Below, one piece after another: positions 41,758 through 50,797 of a stretch of 64,000 nt of DNA; within the stretch, counting starts at the first letter, position 1, and each line of letters opens with the position of its first letter. A program made the translations under genes and the position numbers. The notes beneath the pieces are model-generated. The model searched no databases and had not been told where the DNA came from. It was given only the letters and a program-made list of their open reading frames with translations. The DNA lies in assembly GCA_018992685.1 (NCBI GenBank), contig JACVGT010000008.1, positions 62,001 to 126,000 on the forward strand. The letters run 5' to 3'. The DNA is from Theionarchaea archaeon. GTDB taxonomy: Archaea; Methanobacteriota_B; Thermococci; Methanofastidiosales; SZ-28-30.

Positions 41758-42456
41758 CTAAACCAGAAGTACAGCCAAAATTCCAGTGAGGAAAATCCCA
41801 TCAAATGTGCCAGCACCACCAATTGAGGCAGTGGGCGCGCCCAGACTCTTTATCTTGTTCAAATTCAGAAGATCAGCCCCGATCAAGACTCCCAGAACGC
41901 CAGAAGTATAAGCAATAACAGTCCGGATTCCCCCTGGGAAAACGAGAGACAGTCCAACAGCAACCAGAGCAGAAGTCAGTGGAGCCACAAAGAGCGGCAT
42001 GCCAATCCCCATGCCTGGTATGGGTTGAGCAAACCTGTGACAGACTACAACACAGATTGCAGTCCCCACAGCCACTGAAGGAATGGTGCGGGGAAACTGG
42101 AGCAGCAAGTACACAGATATTACCACTGGTAAGACAGCTCCTCCAACATTTGCCGCAATAGTAGTCGTAACAGTCCTGTGCTCCAAAACGGGGCGGGGAA
42201 AAAACCAGCCAAACCCTTTCAAGGGTTCATATCTCAGGACTTCACCTTCGGTCTTCACGTCCTTGATGGGGATATTGATAAAACTCCCAAGCAGGGAACC
42301 AAATAGCAGGAAGAAAGCCAGAGACGGGGGTAGGCCCAGTTTCGCAAAACTGACATCAATGAGGTTAATAATCAGCAACATCACCAGCAGAGGTATCAGC
42401 ATAAACAGGAGAAATAACAAGGGACTACCTGCGGGTGACTGCACAAATCTATCCAT
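41758..42456 (-). CDS. DUF1614-type membrane protein
   Basis: 232 residues, about seven membrane helices. The C-terminal GGAGTFDGIFLTGILAVLL, the conserved IGADLLNLNKI and FGSLLGSFINIP are hallmarks I associate with DUF1614, an uncharacterised family. The ATG at 42456 is preferred over 42474 because the TATA box (CTTTTATAAGG on this strand, about 42476-42486) directly touches the earlier ATG but lies about 20-30 nt before the later one. Confidence 0.75.
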   Translation of the reverse strand: MDRFVQSPAGSPLLFLLFMLIPLLVMLLIINLIDVSFAKLGLPPSLAFFLLFGSLLGSFINIPIKDVKTEGEVLRYEPLKGFGWFFPRPVLEHRTVTTTIAANVGGAVLPVVISVYLLLQFPRTIPSVAVGTAICVVVCHRFAQPIPGMGIGMPLFVAPLTSALVAVGLSLVFPGGIRTVIAYTSGVLGVLIGADLLNLNKIKSLGAPTASIGGAGTFDGIFLTGILAVLLV

Positions 42457-42620
42457 GGGCGAAAGAAATCTCATCCCTTATAAAAGTTGTGGGGAAAGGG
42501 AAGGGAGGATGAGGGAAGAAAAGGGTGTCCCACTTCATATAGCCCTCAACCGGGGAGTGGAGGATAGAATCCATGGGAAAGGGCCGATACGCTTTTATCT
42601 TCATGCACCGAGTAGATTGC

Positions 42621-43649
42621 ATGAAAATCGTTGATCTGAGAAGTGATACCATCACACTACCTACTGCAGAAATGATGGAAGCTATTCAGAAAGCAGAACT
42701 CGGAGATGATGTTTTCGGAGAAGATCCCACCATCAACAAGCTCGAGAAAATGGCAGCCTCAAAGATAGGGAAGGAGAAAGCATTATTTGTAACCAGCGGG
42801 ACCCAGGGAAATGTGGTGTCTTGCCTGACCCATACCCAGCGTGGAGATGAGGTAATCATGGAGGCCCAATCTCATGTCTTCCTCTATGAAGTTGGAGCCA
42901 TGGCTGCCCTGGGAGGGTTGATGGCCCATCCTGTTCCAGGGCACAATGGCGTCTTGAGCCCAGATGATGTTGAAAAAGCTATCAGAGGGGATAATATCCA
43001 CTTTCCAAAGACTCAATTACTTTGTGTAGAAAATACCCACAATAATGCAGGAGGGATTGCAGTCACACCTCAGGAAATTAAGGCACTGGCAGACGTGGTA
43101 AAACCACACAATATCAGGATGCATCTGGATGGAGCCAGAGTGTTCAATGCAGCTCTTGCCCTGAATACTGATGTCAAGAATCTGACGAAAGAGGTTGATT
43201 CTGTGATGTTCTGTCTTTCAAAAGGGCTATCAGCACCTGTGGGTTCCCTGGTGTGCGGCACCCAGGATTTCGTTGAAAAAGCGCGAAAAGTGCGTAAAAT
43301 GCTTGGAGGAGGCATGAGACAGGCTGGAATTCTGGCAGCGTGCGGCGTTGTGGCACTGGAAACCATGGTGGATCGATTGAGAGATGACCATGTCAATGCC
43401 CGGACCCTGGCAGAGGGACTGGCAGACATGAAAGGGATTTCTATTGATATGGAGAAGGTTCAGACCAATATCATTGTGGTTGATGTATCAGGATTGGGTG
43501 GGTCTCAAAAGGTTGTCAGTGAACTGGAGAAGAAAGGGGTCAGGTGCCTGCCCCGGGATGAGACACACATCAGGATGGTCACGCACCGCATGATCAGTGC
43601 AGAGGATATTGAAGTGGCACTGGAACGGATCCGGGAAGTTGTCCCGTGA
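42621..43649 (+). CDS. ltaE: Low-specificity L-threonine aldolase
   Basis: 342 residues, a fold-type I PLP enzyme that cleaves threonine to glycine and acetaldehyde. The family start MKIVDLRSDTITLPT is intact, with LGDDVFGEDPT, LFVTSGTQGN, HLDGARVFNAA and the PLP lysine in CLSKGLSAPVGS. The ATG at 42621 lies about 22 nt after TATA (CGCTTTTATC). Its stop codon overlaps the start of the broken ridA gene (GTGA), so they were one operon. The product glycine could feed the glycine cleavage system encoded in this window. Confidence 0.9.
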   Translation: MKIVDLRSDTITLPTAEMMEAIQKAELGDDVFGEDPTINKLEKMAASKIGKEKALFVTSGTQGNVVSCLTHTQRGDEVIMEAQSHVFLYEVGAMAALGGLMAHPVPGHNGVLSPDDVEKAIRGDNIHFPKTQLLCVENTHNNAGGIAVTPQEIKALADVVKPHNIRMHLDGARVFNAALALNTDVKNLTKEVDSVMFCLSKGLSAPVGSLVCGTQDFVEKARKVRKMLGGGMRQAGILAACGVVALETMVDRLRDDHVNARTLAEGLADMKGISIDMEKVQTNIIVVDVSGLGGSQKVVSELEKKGVRCLPRDETHIRMVTHRMISAEDIEVALERIREVVP

Positions 43650-44014
43650 AGATCCTTCACACAGGAGAAGCCCCGCCCCTCTGGGGCCTTACTCACAGGC
43701 TGCAAAATCACAGGGAATGGTCTTTGTATCCGGGCAGGTACGAAGTAATCCGGAAACGGGAAAAAAGGTTGAAGATGGAATAGAAAAGGAACCTGAACAG
43801 GTATTGAAGAACGTGGAAGCCATTCTCAGGGGAGCAGGACGTCCTTGAGAATGTGGGTAGCATGACAGTACATCTAAGAGAGATTAACGACTTTTAGGCC
43901 ATGAATGAGGGTTACAGCCAGTTCTTTTCTCAGCATAGCCCAGCCAGGGCCTGTGTGGAAGCTACCGCAGTAGAGGACGTACGTGTGGAAATTGACCGCA
44001 TAGCGGGTGATTAG
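43646..44014 (+). pseudogene. ridA: RidA (YjgF/enamine deaminase) remnant, two frameshifts and one TAG
   Basis: Read across frames, the stretch gives a full RidA: KILHTGEAP from a GTG at 43646, then after a shift near 43672 APLGPYSQAAKSQGMVFVSG and EPEQVLKNVEAILRGAG, then after a second shift near 43835 VLENVGSMTVHLREINDF, a TAG at 43895-43897, AMNEGYSQFF and SPARACVEATAVEDVRVEI, ending in TAG at 44012. The first and last parts are in the same frame, so the two shifts compensate. RidA removes reactive enamines made by PLP enzymes. The three lesions point to a dead gene, unless the assembly is wrong. Confidence 0.8.
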
Positions 44015-44083
44015 AACATACAGAACGCTGGAACTCAGTCACACGGTCAGCAAGGACACGCTCAAGGCAAGTTCCCGGTTATA

Positions 44084-44806
44084 CTACAAGACGTCCAGCG
44101 GGGAAATATCGGCATCTTCGCCCTCAAGCAGGGCCTTCATCTCATTATAGTCATCCATGCTGATTTCTCCTTTGGCCAGCCGACTTTTCAACACCTCAAG
44201 GTCTGGAGTCCTCGCTTCGGGTTCTCCTTTAGATCTCAGAGATTCACTGGAGAGTTTTTCAGGCCGGGATGACTCTGTGGGAGCGGATTTCCTCATCCCT
44301 CTCAGCAATCCAAAGGAGACAGCCAGTGATACTCCCGCGATGGGCGAGAAGAGTGCCACGAGCCACACTTTTGATGCAACGTGTATCTCATACTCATCAG
44401 ATAGATTCCCCCACCCCGGCTGGGCCAGAAATGGAGGCTGGGAGATGATGTCCTGGATGTATCTCATAGCAAAAAAACCGCATACCGCCAGCAATATTAC
44501 CGCAACTACCAGTATAAGTATTTTCTTGAGTTTTGATGTCTCACTTTTTTTCAAAAGACCCATTCCAGTCCATAAACTGGTTACAAGGAGCATGCCAGCT
44601 ACCAACAGCGCCACTGAGACCAGAAGCAATCTGGGATAGACGTACGATTCCACTTCAAGCCCAAATTCACTGTTCAGTCTCAGAAAATACCAGACTACAG
44701 CATACTTTATGATGGCGATTTCCTGCACCACTTTTACACCACAGATGCCAGCTACCACCAGTGATACTGTCATAAAGATTTTATCTGTTCTGATACTACT
44801 TTTCAT
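44084..44806 (-). CDS. Membrane protein with C-terminal SHOCT domain
   Basis: 240 residues with four membrane helices (for example FMTVSLVVAGICGVKVVQ, LLLVSVALLVAGMLLV, ILILVVAVILLAVCGFFA) and a cytoplasmic tail. The tail holds a short SHOCT-type helix pair (LEVLKSRLAKGEISMDDYNE), a module often put at protein ends to mediate oligomerisation. The ATG at 44806 follows GAGGGAT; TATA is CATTTATATGG on this strand. Function unknown. Confidence 0.75.
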   Translation of the reverse strand: MKSSIRTDKIFMTVSLVVAGICGVKVVQEIAIIKYAVVWYFLRLNSEFGLEVESYVYPRLLLVSVALLVAGMLLVTSLWTGMGLLKKSETSKLKKILILVVAVILLAVCGFFAMRYIQDIISQPPFLAQPGWGNLSDEYEIHVASKVWLVALFSPIAGVSLAVSFGLLRGMRKSAPTESSRPEKLSSESLRSKGEPEARTPDLEVLKSRLAKGEISMDDYNEMKALLEGEDADISPLDVL

Positions 44807-45057
44807 ATCCCTCACGCAATAGGAAACCATATAAATGTTTCTAAAGATAAAGCCGGAACCAGGAGGTCGCTCAACATCCAGTCCTGCTTCTACGTCTGAT
44901 GACCTTCTACCACATGACCACCGGTCTCATACCTTTCGGCAACCTTGATGACAGGTGTGACCTTCTGGTTATCCCCAGGTTCTGGCTCTTTTATCCAAAA
45001 ATCATCTGCCCCTGGTGGGACAAAACCTATTTAAGCTGTAGTCACCCATACATTCTC

Positions 45058-46227
45058 ATGTTTGAGATGGAAAATCCCCCTGATTACTCACGATTCCACC
45101 TGAAGGCAAATCCTTTCACAATCCTCTCCAGTGAGGGCATACAAAACATTGAAGAAATCCATGTTTCTCAAAGTGCAGATTCACGGATTGCAGAAGCGAT
45201 TGCCAATGTGGAAAAGGGGGCCTCCATTGCTATTGTGCTGGTGGGAGATCTAGGAACGGGAAAGACACAGCGACTCAGGGGCATCAGCCACCTCATTGAA
45301 GATCAGGGGGGAATGGCAGTCTACCTGAAGGTGGACAGTTCAGACATTATTCGCACCACGGTGGACATCTTCGACTTCTTCTTACCTGAAGGGCAACCCG
45401 GATTCTTGAGCAGGCTCAGGAGAGGAAAGGACATCTATGTTCTGAACAAGGACAACTACGATTCATCTGAACTGGGTACCTCTCTCAGGGAAAACATGAG
45501 TATGTACGGGCTGTCTGCCCTGCTTCTGGATGAAATGGAAAACATCATGATTGCCACAGAAAAAGAATTGATCCTGTTCTTTGAAATGCTGCGACAGTTC
45601 ATCTCTGCCATGCCTCCAGGTTGCCTGTTCATGGTAGCCTGTACTCCTGAGGGATTCAATAGAATGCAGGAGCTGTTCCCTGCCTTTGTGGTGAGGTTCC
45701 ACTACCAGTTGCGTTCTGAAGGACTTTCAGAAGAAGAAGCGGTAGAACTGGCCAGGAAACGACTGGAAAAGGAACGAGAACCAGGAAGGGAGGCTCTGAA
45801 TCCCGTCTACCCCTTTGATGAGAGTGCCATATTACTGGCAAATGACATGGCCAAGGGAAACCCCAGGATCGTTCTGAGGATTCTCCAGATCGTTCTGACT
45901 TCTGCTGCCTGTGATGAACTGGTTGACTTGATTGACGACCGTTACCTGAGTTCTGTTATCAGAACACCCACGTCAGTGGATGAATACATATCCAGAGTAC
46001 CCAAGGACCTGAGAGACGTCATGAGCTTGATAGCAAAACACTACAGTGGAGGTCCTGTTTCCTACATACAGCTGGCCAAAGACACCAAGGCACCCCCAAC
46101 ACAGGTCTATCTGAAGCTTGAAGAACTGGTATCCATGGGGCTCTTGGAGGAGCGAAAAGGGAAATATGAAGTGGTAGAGAGAGTCAGGATACTCCTCCAG
46201 GAAGAGCCTCAAGAAAAGAAGAGCTAA
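45058..46227 (+). CDS. AAA-type ATPase with winged-helix C-terminus (ORC/Cdc6-like architecture)
   Basis: 389 residues. Walker A is GDLGTGKTQ (residues 63-71) and Walker B LLLDEMENI (near residue 158). KGNPRIVLRILQIVL resembles sensor 2, and the C-terminal 80 residues (LAKDTKAPPTQVYLKLEELV, MGLLEERKGKYEVV) form a winged helix. The layout resembles Cdc6/ORC and STAND-like archaeal ATPases, but the N-terminus (RFHLKANPFTILSSEGI) is unlike standard Orc1, so I leave the role open. The ATG at 45058 lies about 24-33 nt after TATA (CCTATTTAAG). It overlaps the convergent surface-protein gene by 4 bp. Confidence 0.75.
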   Translation: MFEMENPPDYSRFHLKANPFTILSSEGIQNIEEIHVSQSADSRIAEAIANVEKGASIAIVLVGDLGTGKTQRLRGISHLIEDQGGMAVYLKVDSSDIIRTTVDIFDFFLPEGQPGFLSRLRRGKDIYVLNKDNYDSSELGTSLRENMSMYGLSALLLDEMENIMIATEKELILFFEMLRQFISAMPPGCLFMVACTPEGFNRMQELFPAFVVRFHYQLRSEGLSEEEAVELARKRLEKEREPGREALNPVYPFDESAILLANDMAKGNPRIVLRILQIVLTSAACDELVDLIDDRYLSSVIRTPTSVDEYISRVPKDLRDVMSLIAKHYSGGPVSYIQLAKDTKAPPTQVYLKLEELVSMGLLEERKGKYEVVERVRILLQEEPQEKKS

Positions 46228-47366
46228 TGCCTCCTCAGGAGAACGACCACCGCAAGTGCAGCAACAGCAACGCCCAGGATAATAACTCCCCAGGGAAAGG
46301 ATTTTGCCACTATGGTTACTGTTCTCTGCTGTTTTTCCAGAAAGAAGGTCATAGACCTGGTTTCATCCTGGACGATGACGACTTCCTGGGTTTCTGAGGA
46401 ATACCCTGCACTGGAAGCCTCCACTGAATATGTACCAGGATAGAGCGAAACCTCAGTCTCCCCTTCGACAGAAAGGGACATACTCCCTTCCTGCCCCGTT
46501 ATGTCAACCCTGGCAACAAGTGGGACACCTGAATCTGAATTGACGTGCACCTGGAGACTCCCTTCTGCCCTCATCAGGGTAACCTGTTCAGAGACCATTC
46601 CCCCTCGCTCTGAGGGTGCTACCGATATCTCCTTCTCAATAGTGATATAGCTTTCTTTTTCCACTGTCAGCAGGTACTCTCCCTTGACAACCTGGTGGAA
46701 TACCACAGTCCCTGTGGAATCAGTCTCGCCCTCAACCAGGCTATCGCCTGCCTCCAGGATCACATGCACCTTCTCCATGGGCCTTCCCCTTTCATCCCTC
46801 ACTGAAACCTCTACATCAGTAATGACTCCCGCAGTCCGTACCACCAGAACCTGTTCCGTGTCAGACCACAAGAAGAATTTCTGATCCTCATAGTCGGAAA
46901 CAATGCAGTAAACAGAACGATCCACTGAAACCTCAAAGGAGAACCTCCCCTCTGCATCAGTCAGTACAGGCCCCAGAAATTCATGCGTTTGTGAATCGTA
47001 CACGCGGAGAGCAATAAACAGGGCAGGGGTATCTGATGTGTCAAAGTACACAATCCCTGAGATTGTGGACATGACTGCAGAATACAGGACATACCGCAAC
47101 GACAGATCTCCAGTCACAGCCACAGCATCAATTACTGGCAGATATCCGTCTTTTCGGATTTCCAGCATGCACGCACCTGACGGTGTATTTGAAGGATCAG
47201 GTATCTCTTTGAAGGTAGCCATCCCCTGTGCGTCAGTAGCAGCATACCGCGCGCAGAAATAGATGTCAGCACCCTCTAGAGGGTTCTGCTGGGAATCCAC
47301 CACCGTGAATACCACCGTGCTCCGTGAAGCCAGAATGAGCAGGAAAACAATAACCCATCTCATCAT
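46224..47366 (-). CDS. Secreted protein with carboxypeptidase-regulatory-like/PEGA repeats and C-terminal anchor
   Basis: 380 residues. Signal peptide (MMRWVIVFLLILASRS), then about four beta-sandwich repeats with the typical pattern G-x-A-x-T-D-x-x-G-x-x-x-F (ATDAQGMATFKEI, LTDAEGRFSFEVS, GETDSTGTVVFHQV) and a PEGA-like end (VSLYPGTYSVEASSAGY). A C-terminal membrane helix with RRH caps the protein (VIILGVAVAALAVVVLL). It is a surface-anchored protein of unknown ligand. TATA (TGTATTTAAGC) lies above the ATG. Confidence 0.8.
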   Translation of the reverse strand: MMRWVIVFLLILASRSTVVFTVVDSQQNPLEGADIYFCARYAATDAQGMATFKEIPDPSNTPSGACMLEIRKDGYLPVIDAVAVTGDLSLRYVLYSAVMSTISGIVYFDTSDTPALFIALRVYDSQTHEFLGPVLTDAEGRFSFEVSVDRSVYCIVSDYEDQKFFLWSDTEQVLVVRTAGVITDVEVSVRDERGRPMEKVHVILEAGDSLVEGETDSTGTVVFHQVVKGEYLLTVEKESYITIEKEISVAPSERGGMVSEQVTLMRAEGSLQVHVNSDSGVPLVARVDITGQEGSMSLSVEGETEVSLYPGTYSVEASSAGYSSETQEVVIVQDETRSMTFFLEKQQRTVTIVAKSFPWGVIILGVAVAALAVVVLLRRH

Positions 47367-47598
47367 TATAGTTAGGAATTTCTGCTTAAATACATTTTTG
47401 GTTCAGAACTCTCGTAAACTTCACCGGTCACTCCACGATAATCGTCAGATCACACCTTCTTCCTTTGAAAAGCTCCCAGAAATCCTGATCCTGTTCCCGT
47501 AATATGCAGCAAATGCAGCACATTATGCTTTTTATCCTTTTAAAAATCTTTCGATGTTAGAGGAAACATTTATATAGGTATTTCACCAGGTGAGGGTG

Positions 47599-47760
47599 AT
47601 GAATGAAGTAGAGGAGATAAAAGCGCTGCTGTATATGGACAAAACTCCCCAGGAGATCATCACCCTGGGTTACCCGAAAGATCTGGTGCTGCAGATATTT
47701 GAGCGCGAGTTCGTTAACAGACTTGAGGAATCTGGTCTGGATTTGTGGGAACCCAATTGA
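47599..47760 (+). CDS. Small protein, 53 aa, helix-turn-helix-like
   Basis: An ATG at 47599 directly follows AGGTGAGGGTG, with a TATA box (CATTTATATAGG, about 47565-47577) further up. The product is acidic and helical: MNEVEEIKALLYMDKTPQEI followed by TLGYPKDLVLQIFEREFV. The TPQEI-x5-GY-x-KDLV stretch resembles the turn of a small helix-turn-helix. No known family. Signals are good, so I take it as a real gene. Confidence 0.6.
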   Translation: MNEVEEIKALLYMDKTPQEIITLGYPKDLVLQIFEREFVNRLEESGLDLWEPN

Positions 47761-47894
47761 TGGAGCGATATGACGTATTCCCGCTGTGACTCTGTTCCAT
47801 GGGCATTTTCTCGGATTTTCATTATATTTTTGAGATTTTTGAGTTCTGATATTATACATTTCTCCAGGAAAATCCCGTTATCGCGTTATCAGGA

Positions 47895-47996
47895 ATTCGA
47901 TTTACGGTGGATAATTCAGAATTGGAGTTCTAACCCTACGGGTGTTGGTCTCTGAATCTTCATCACTATGCACACACTTCATTTAATTATCCACCG
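47895..47996. repeat. Copy B of the 27-bp dispersed repeat, with 12-bp inverted arms
   Basis: 47895-47921 is the reverse complement of 18227-18253 over 27 bp. Inside it, CGGTGGATAATT (47905-47916) is matched by a perfect inverted copy AATTATCCACCG at 47985-47996, 68 bp away. The enclosed segment has no gene. The structure could be the ends of a small non-autonomous mobile element or a structured regulatory element. Confidence 0.65.
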
Positions 47997-48059
47997 AGTT
48001 TTGAACACATGAATACCAGAATGTATAAAAGCGTAGTGAGCAATAGGTGGGAGATCGTC

Positions 48060-49412
48060 ATGGGTAAGAAGTTTCCCAAGATTGTAAAGGTTGCCAAGAA
48101 ACAGCTCCCCTGGATAGAGCATCTGATTACTGAAGACACGGCCCGGGACCTGCTGCCTGAGTCTGGTGGACTGCTGGACACCATGTATGTGAAATCCAGG
48201 TCAGAGAGTCTCTGCATCCAGTGTAAGGGGGGGAAGATGCTGTGTGGCAAGACTATGTGCCCTCTGGTGGTGCGGATTAAATCGTATGTGAGCACCGGTT
48301 CAGGACTGGGAATGAACATTGATGGGGCTTCACCTCCCAGCATATTCGTGGGAAGAATGGGATATCCCCATGTGTTTGTAGGGCCCATGGTTCCTCCCAT
48401 TCACGAGGACACGTCACTGTTTGATATGCCTGAACAGTGGATGCCTCTGGACATTCAGCAGATAGTGGGCTTGAGAATGCAGCTCATCAGAGGGAAGCAG
48501 AGAGTGAAGGTAGACAGTCTTAGAGGAAAGATCATTGATTCCATCCAAGAGCTGGCACTGTCCCAGGCACCTGCTGAGGTGGAGATGCAGTTATTGAAGA
48601 AACCCAGGGCGGGGATACTGCTGGATGATGAGGTGCAGCCCATGGGACCGTCTGCTCCTTTAAGGGATGTCTGGGTGGGACCAGGAAGCAGCAACAAGAA
48701 GATGGAAAAGGCGTTTTATGACACTGACCTGAAGGCTGCGAATGCTGTATCCATGCTGTATAAGGAGGGTACTCCCCTGTCCAGGGTACAGAGGGGATTG
48801 AGTGCAGGGTTATTCGGCGTCGAGGACAACAGGAAACTCGTTCCCACCAGGTGGAGTATTACCGCCGTGGACAGTATGCTTTCAAAGGAATTGATGGAAA
48901 AGGTGAAGCAGTTGCCTGCCATCAACGAGTATCTGTTGTATGAGGAGGTCCATCTGGATAACAGGTTCCTGGTGATGATGTTGCCTGATGCCTGGAGTTA
49001 CGAGTTGATAGAAGCGTGGTACCCGGGGACTATCTGGAACCCGAATTCACAGAACATACTGATGTTTGGAGATGCAGAACCCTTTAAAGGAAGGACAACC
49101 TATGCCAAAATTGGTGGGTGTTACTATGCAGCTCGGCTGGCAGTCAATGAGCTGTTGTTGAAAGAGGGAAGGCAGGCCAGGGTTATTATCTTTCGGGAAG
49201 CTCACCCGGGTTACATCATGCCTGTGGGAGTGTGGAATGTGAGAGAAAGTGTACGTACTGCCTTGAAAAGGCCTCCCACGAGATATGATACTCTTGATGA
49301 GTTGCTGCACGTTGTCAGGCAGAAGCTGGCCATTCCTTTGAATATCTGGAAAGAGAATTCCAGGATGCTCAAGGATTCACTGCAACAGAGGAAGATCACT
49401 GATTACTTCTGA
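48060..49412 (+). CDS. nre: Archaeal Nre family DNA repair protein
   Basis: 450 residues. Nre proteins act in archaeal DNA repair and bind the PCNA clamp. A cysteine motif near the N-terminus (LCIQCKGGKMLCGKTMCP) matches the family zinc site, and the last residues QQRKITDYF are a PIP-box for PCNA. Other segments include SPPSIFVGRMGYPHVFVGP and LSAGLFGVEDNRKLVPTRWS, which I associate with the family. The ATG at 48060 lies about 30-40 nt after TATA (TGTATAAAAGC) and 7 nt after GGTGGGAG. Confidence 0.88.
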   Translation: MGKKFPKIVKVAKKQLPWIEHLITEDTARDLLPESGGLLDTMYVKSRSESLCIQCKGGKMLCGKTMCPLVVRIKSYVSTGSGLGMNIDGASPPSIFVGRMGYPHVFVGPMVPPIHEDTSLFDMPEQWMPLDIQQIVGLRMQLIRGKQRVKVDSLRGKIIDSIQELALSQAPAEVEMQLLKKPRAGILLDDEVQPMGPSAPLRDVWVGPGSSNKKMEKAFYDTDLKAANAVSMLYKEGTPLSRVQRGLSAGLFGVEDNRKLVPTRWSITAVDSMLSKELMEKVKQLPAINEYLLYEEVHLDNRFLVMMLPDAWSYELIEAWYPGTIWNPNSQNILMFGDAEPFKGRTTYAKIGGCYYAARLAVNELLLKEGRQARVIIFREAHPGYIMPVGVWNVRESVRTALKRPPTRYDTLDELLHVVRQKLAIPLNIWKENSRMLKDSLQQRKITDYF

Positions 49413-49453
49413 TTAGAAGAAAAAACTAGTTTGCTGCTCACAATTTCTTCCTG

Positions 49454-49567
49454 CTAATCTGATGGGTACTGACTCACGATTCCATCCAGCATTTCTTCAG
49501 GTATGGAGTACCACGCCTCTTCGTGAAACTCTCGATATTGAACTGGTTTATCATCCATTGAGTACAT
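49454..49567 (-). CDS. Possible small protein, 37 aa
   Basis: A frame from an ATG at 49565-49567 (or 49558) to TAG with protein-like text (MDDKPVQYREFHEEAWYSIP, EEMLDGIVSQYPSD). It lies directly downstream of the DUF937 gene on the same strand. No ribosome site is seen, so support is weak. Confidence 0.3.
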   Translation of the reverse strand: MYSMDDKPVQYREFHEEAWYSIPEEMLDGIVSQYPSD

Positions 49568-49620
49568 GCTGGATGACGTTCTAGGCAAGGACAGCACGGG
49601 AACATTTCTCAATGCCGAAC

Positions 49621-50295
49621 CTACAACCTCCTGCCACACTCCGGGCAGAATTTCATGCCCTTCTCAACAGAACTACCACATTGTGGGCATCGTGGCTGCA
49701 TAATCTGGCCCAGCAGACTCCCCAGCACACCAGTATCCTTCCTAGAACGTGAGTCTGATCCCATCAATCTCTGGAACAGCATTCCTGCCACATCATCCAG
49801 AATTTGATCATCCCCATCCTGATCAATGAGGGCAGCAATTCCTTTCTGCCCCACCCCACCGGTATCTCGTTTTTGTGACAGAGCTCCCAGAATCAAGGGC
49901 GCCAGCATGACAATGATCTTCATTGCTGTGCCTTTGTCAATGTTGAATCTGCTTGACATGGCATCGGCTGCCTGCACGCCTGAATCTCCAAGGAGCCCTC
50001 CCAGTCGCGGATCAGGCTTTCTTATTCCAGCTTTGGCCTGAAACTCCTGGCCTACATGATCCAGAACACTAGCACGTCCATATTTATTAAGGATATGGTT
50101 GACCCTGTCAGCCCGAGCTTGTTCATCACTACCGCCGTGTTGTTCCATCTGCCGTTTCAACCCCCCCAGAATCATGGGCGCTACCACGGGAATCATTTCA
50201 AGCGCAGTCTCCTGCTTGATGCCCAGTGTTGAGGAAAGCTGTTTGCTCACATCTCCTCCATACTGTTTCAGGAATTCCTCAAGAAAATCTGCCAT
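49621..50295 (-). CDS. DUF937-repeat protein with C-terminal zinc ribbon
   Basis: 224 residues. Two DUF937-like units (LSSTLGIKQETALEMIPVVA with PMILGGLKRQM; MSSRFNIDKGTAMKIIVMLA with PLILGALSQK) are followed by a glycine-rich stretch and a C-terminal zinc ribbon (CPQCGSSVEKGMKFCPECG). The family is linked to bacterial YidB, of unknown function. AAAGGAGGAATACA precedes the ATG. It is the last of three genes reading from the DUF1508 gene. Confidence 0.8.
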   Translation of the reverse strand: MADFLEEFLKQYGGDVSKQLSSTLGIKQETALEMIPVVAPMILGGLKRQMEQHGGSDEQARADRVNHILNKYGRASVLDHVGQEFQAKAGIRKPDPRLGGLLGDSGVQAADAMSSRFNIDKGTAMKIIVMLAPLILGALSQKRDTGGVGQKGIAALIDQDGDDQILDDVAGMLFQRLMGSDSRSRKDTGVLGSLLGQIMQPRCPQCGSSVEKGMKFCPECGRRL

Positions 50296-50321
50296 TGTAT
50301 TCCTCCTTTCTTATCCTGGAA

Positions 50322-50564
50322 CTAGAATGCACCCTTTCCGGGTTTCACTTTCCCTTCGCTGCTGGACGATCTGTGTTGCTGAGACTCTCTCTTTCTCATC
50401 TGTTCTTCCAGGCTTTTCACAGTACTCTTCAGTTCATTTATTTCCCTTCGTAGTTCATCTATTTCCGTTTTCAGCTCTTTCTTCAGCTCTTTGCCCACTT
50501 TCTTCATCCATTCTGCCTCAATATCCTTTGCTTCTGCTCGCATTTCTCTTCTTTCTTCTCTCAT
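50322..50564 (-). CDS. Coiled-coil protein, 80 aa
   Basis: A very charged protein, almost entirely coiled coil (EWMKKVGKELKKELKTEIDE, LKSTVKSLEEQMRKRES), with a Ser/Gly/Lys-rich tail. GAGGAGGAGATCAC gives a strong ribosome site. It lies between the DUF1508 and DUF937 genes with short gaps, so it belongs to that operon; a structural or bridging role is only a guess. Confidence 0.7.
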   Translation of the reverse strand: MREERREMRAEAKDIEAEWMKKVGKELKKELKTEIDELRREINELKSTVKSLEEQMRKRESQQHRSSSSEGKVKPGKGAF

Positions 50565-50614
50565 GTGATCTCCTCCTCACAGTTCACGGTTTTTCAATCG
50601 GTGGCTCTCACAAC

Positions 50615-50797
50615 CTACATGACTTCTTCCACTCGAGCTTTGGGTGCATTCTCCTTTATGCTCTCGATGCCATTCAGACACGCTGCTTTTGATGTATACC
50701 CTTCGCTCGTGGCTATGGTCTTTCCGTTCGGTGCAACCAGTCTAAACCTGAATTCACCTTTTGAGTCCTTAAAGATCTCAAATTTTGGTCCTGCCAT
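50615..50797 (-). CDS. DUF1508 (YegP-like) protein
   Basis: 60 residues. The family core is clear: KFEIFKDSKGEFRFRLVAPN, GKTIATSEGYTSKAACLNGI and IKENAPKA. YegP-type proteins are small beta-rich proteins of unknown role, common in bacteria and some archaea. The ATG at 50797 follows GGTGATATA. TATA-like GTATATATTG lies just upstream. First gene of a three-gene operon. Confidence 0.85.
   Translation of the reverse strand: MAGPKFEIFKDSKGEFRFRLVAPNGKTIATSEGYTSKAACLNGIESIKENAPKARVEEVM

Noticed and set aside
41583-41822. 79-codon minus-strand frame in the spacer beside the DUF1614 gene
   Set aside because: It overlaps the end of that gene in another frame and has no start signals.
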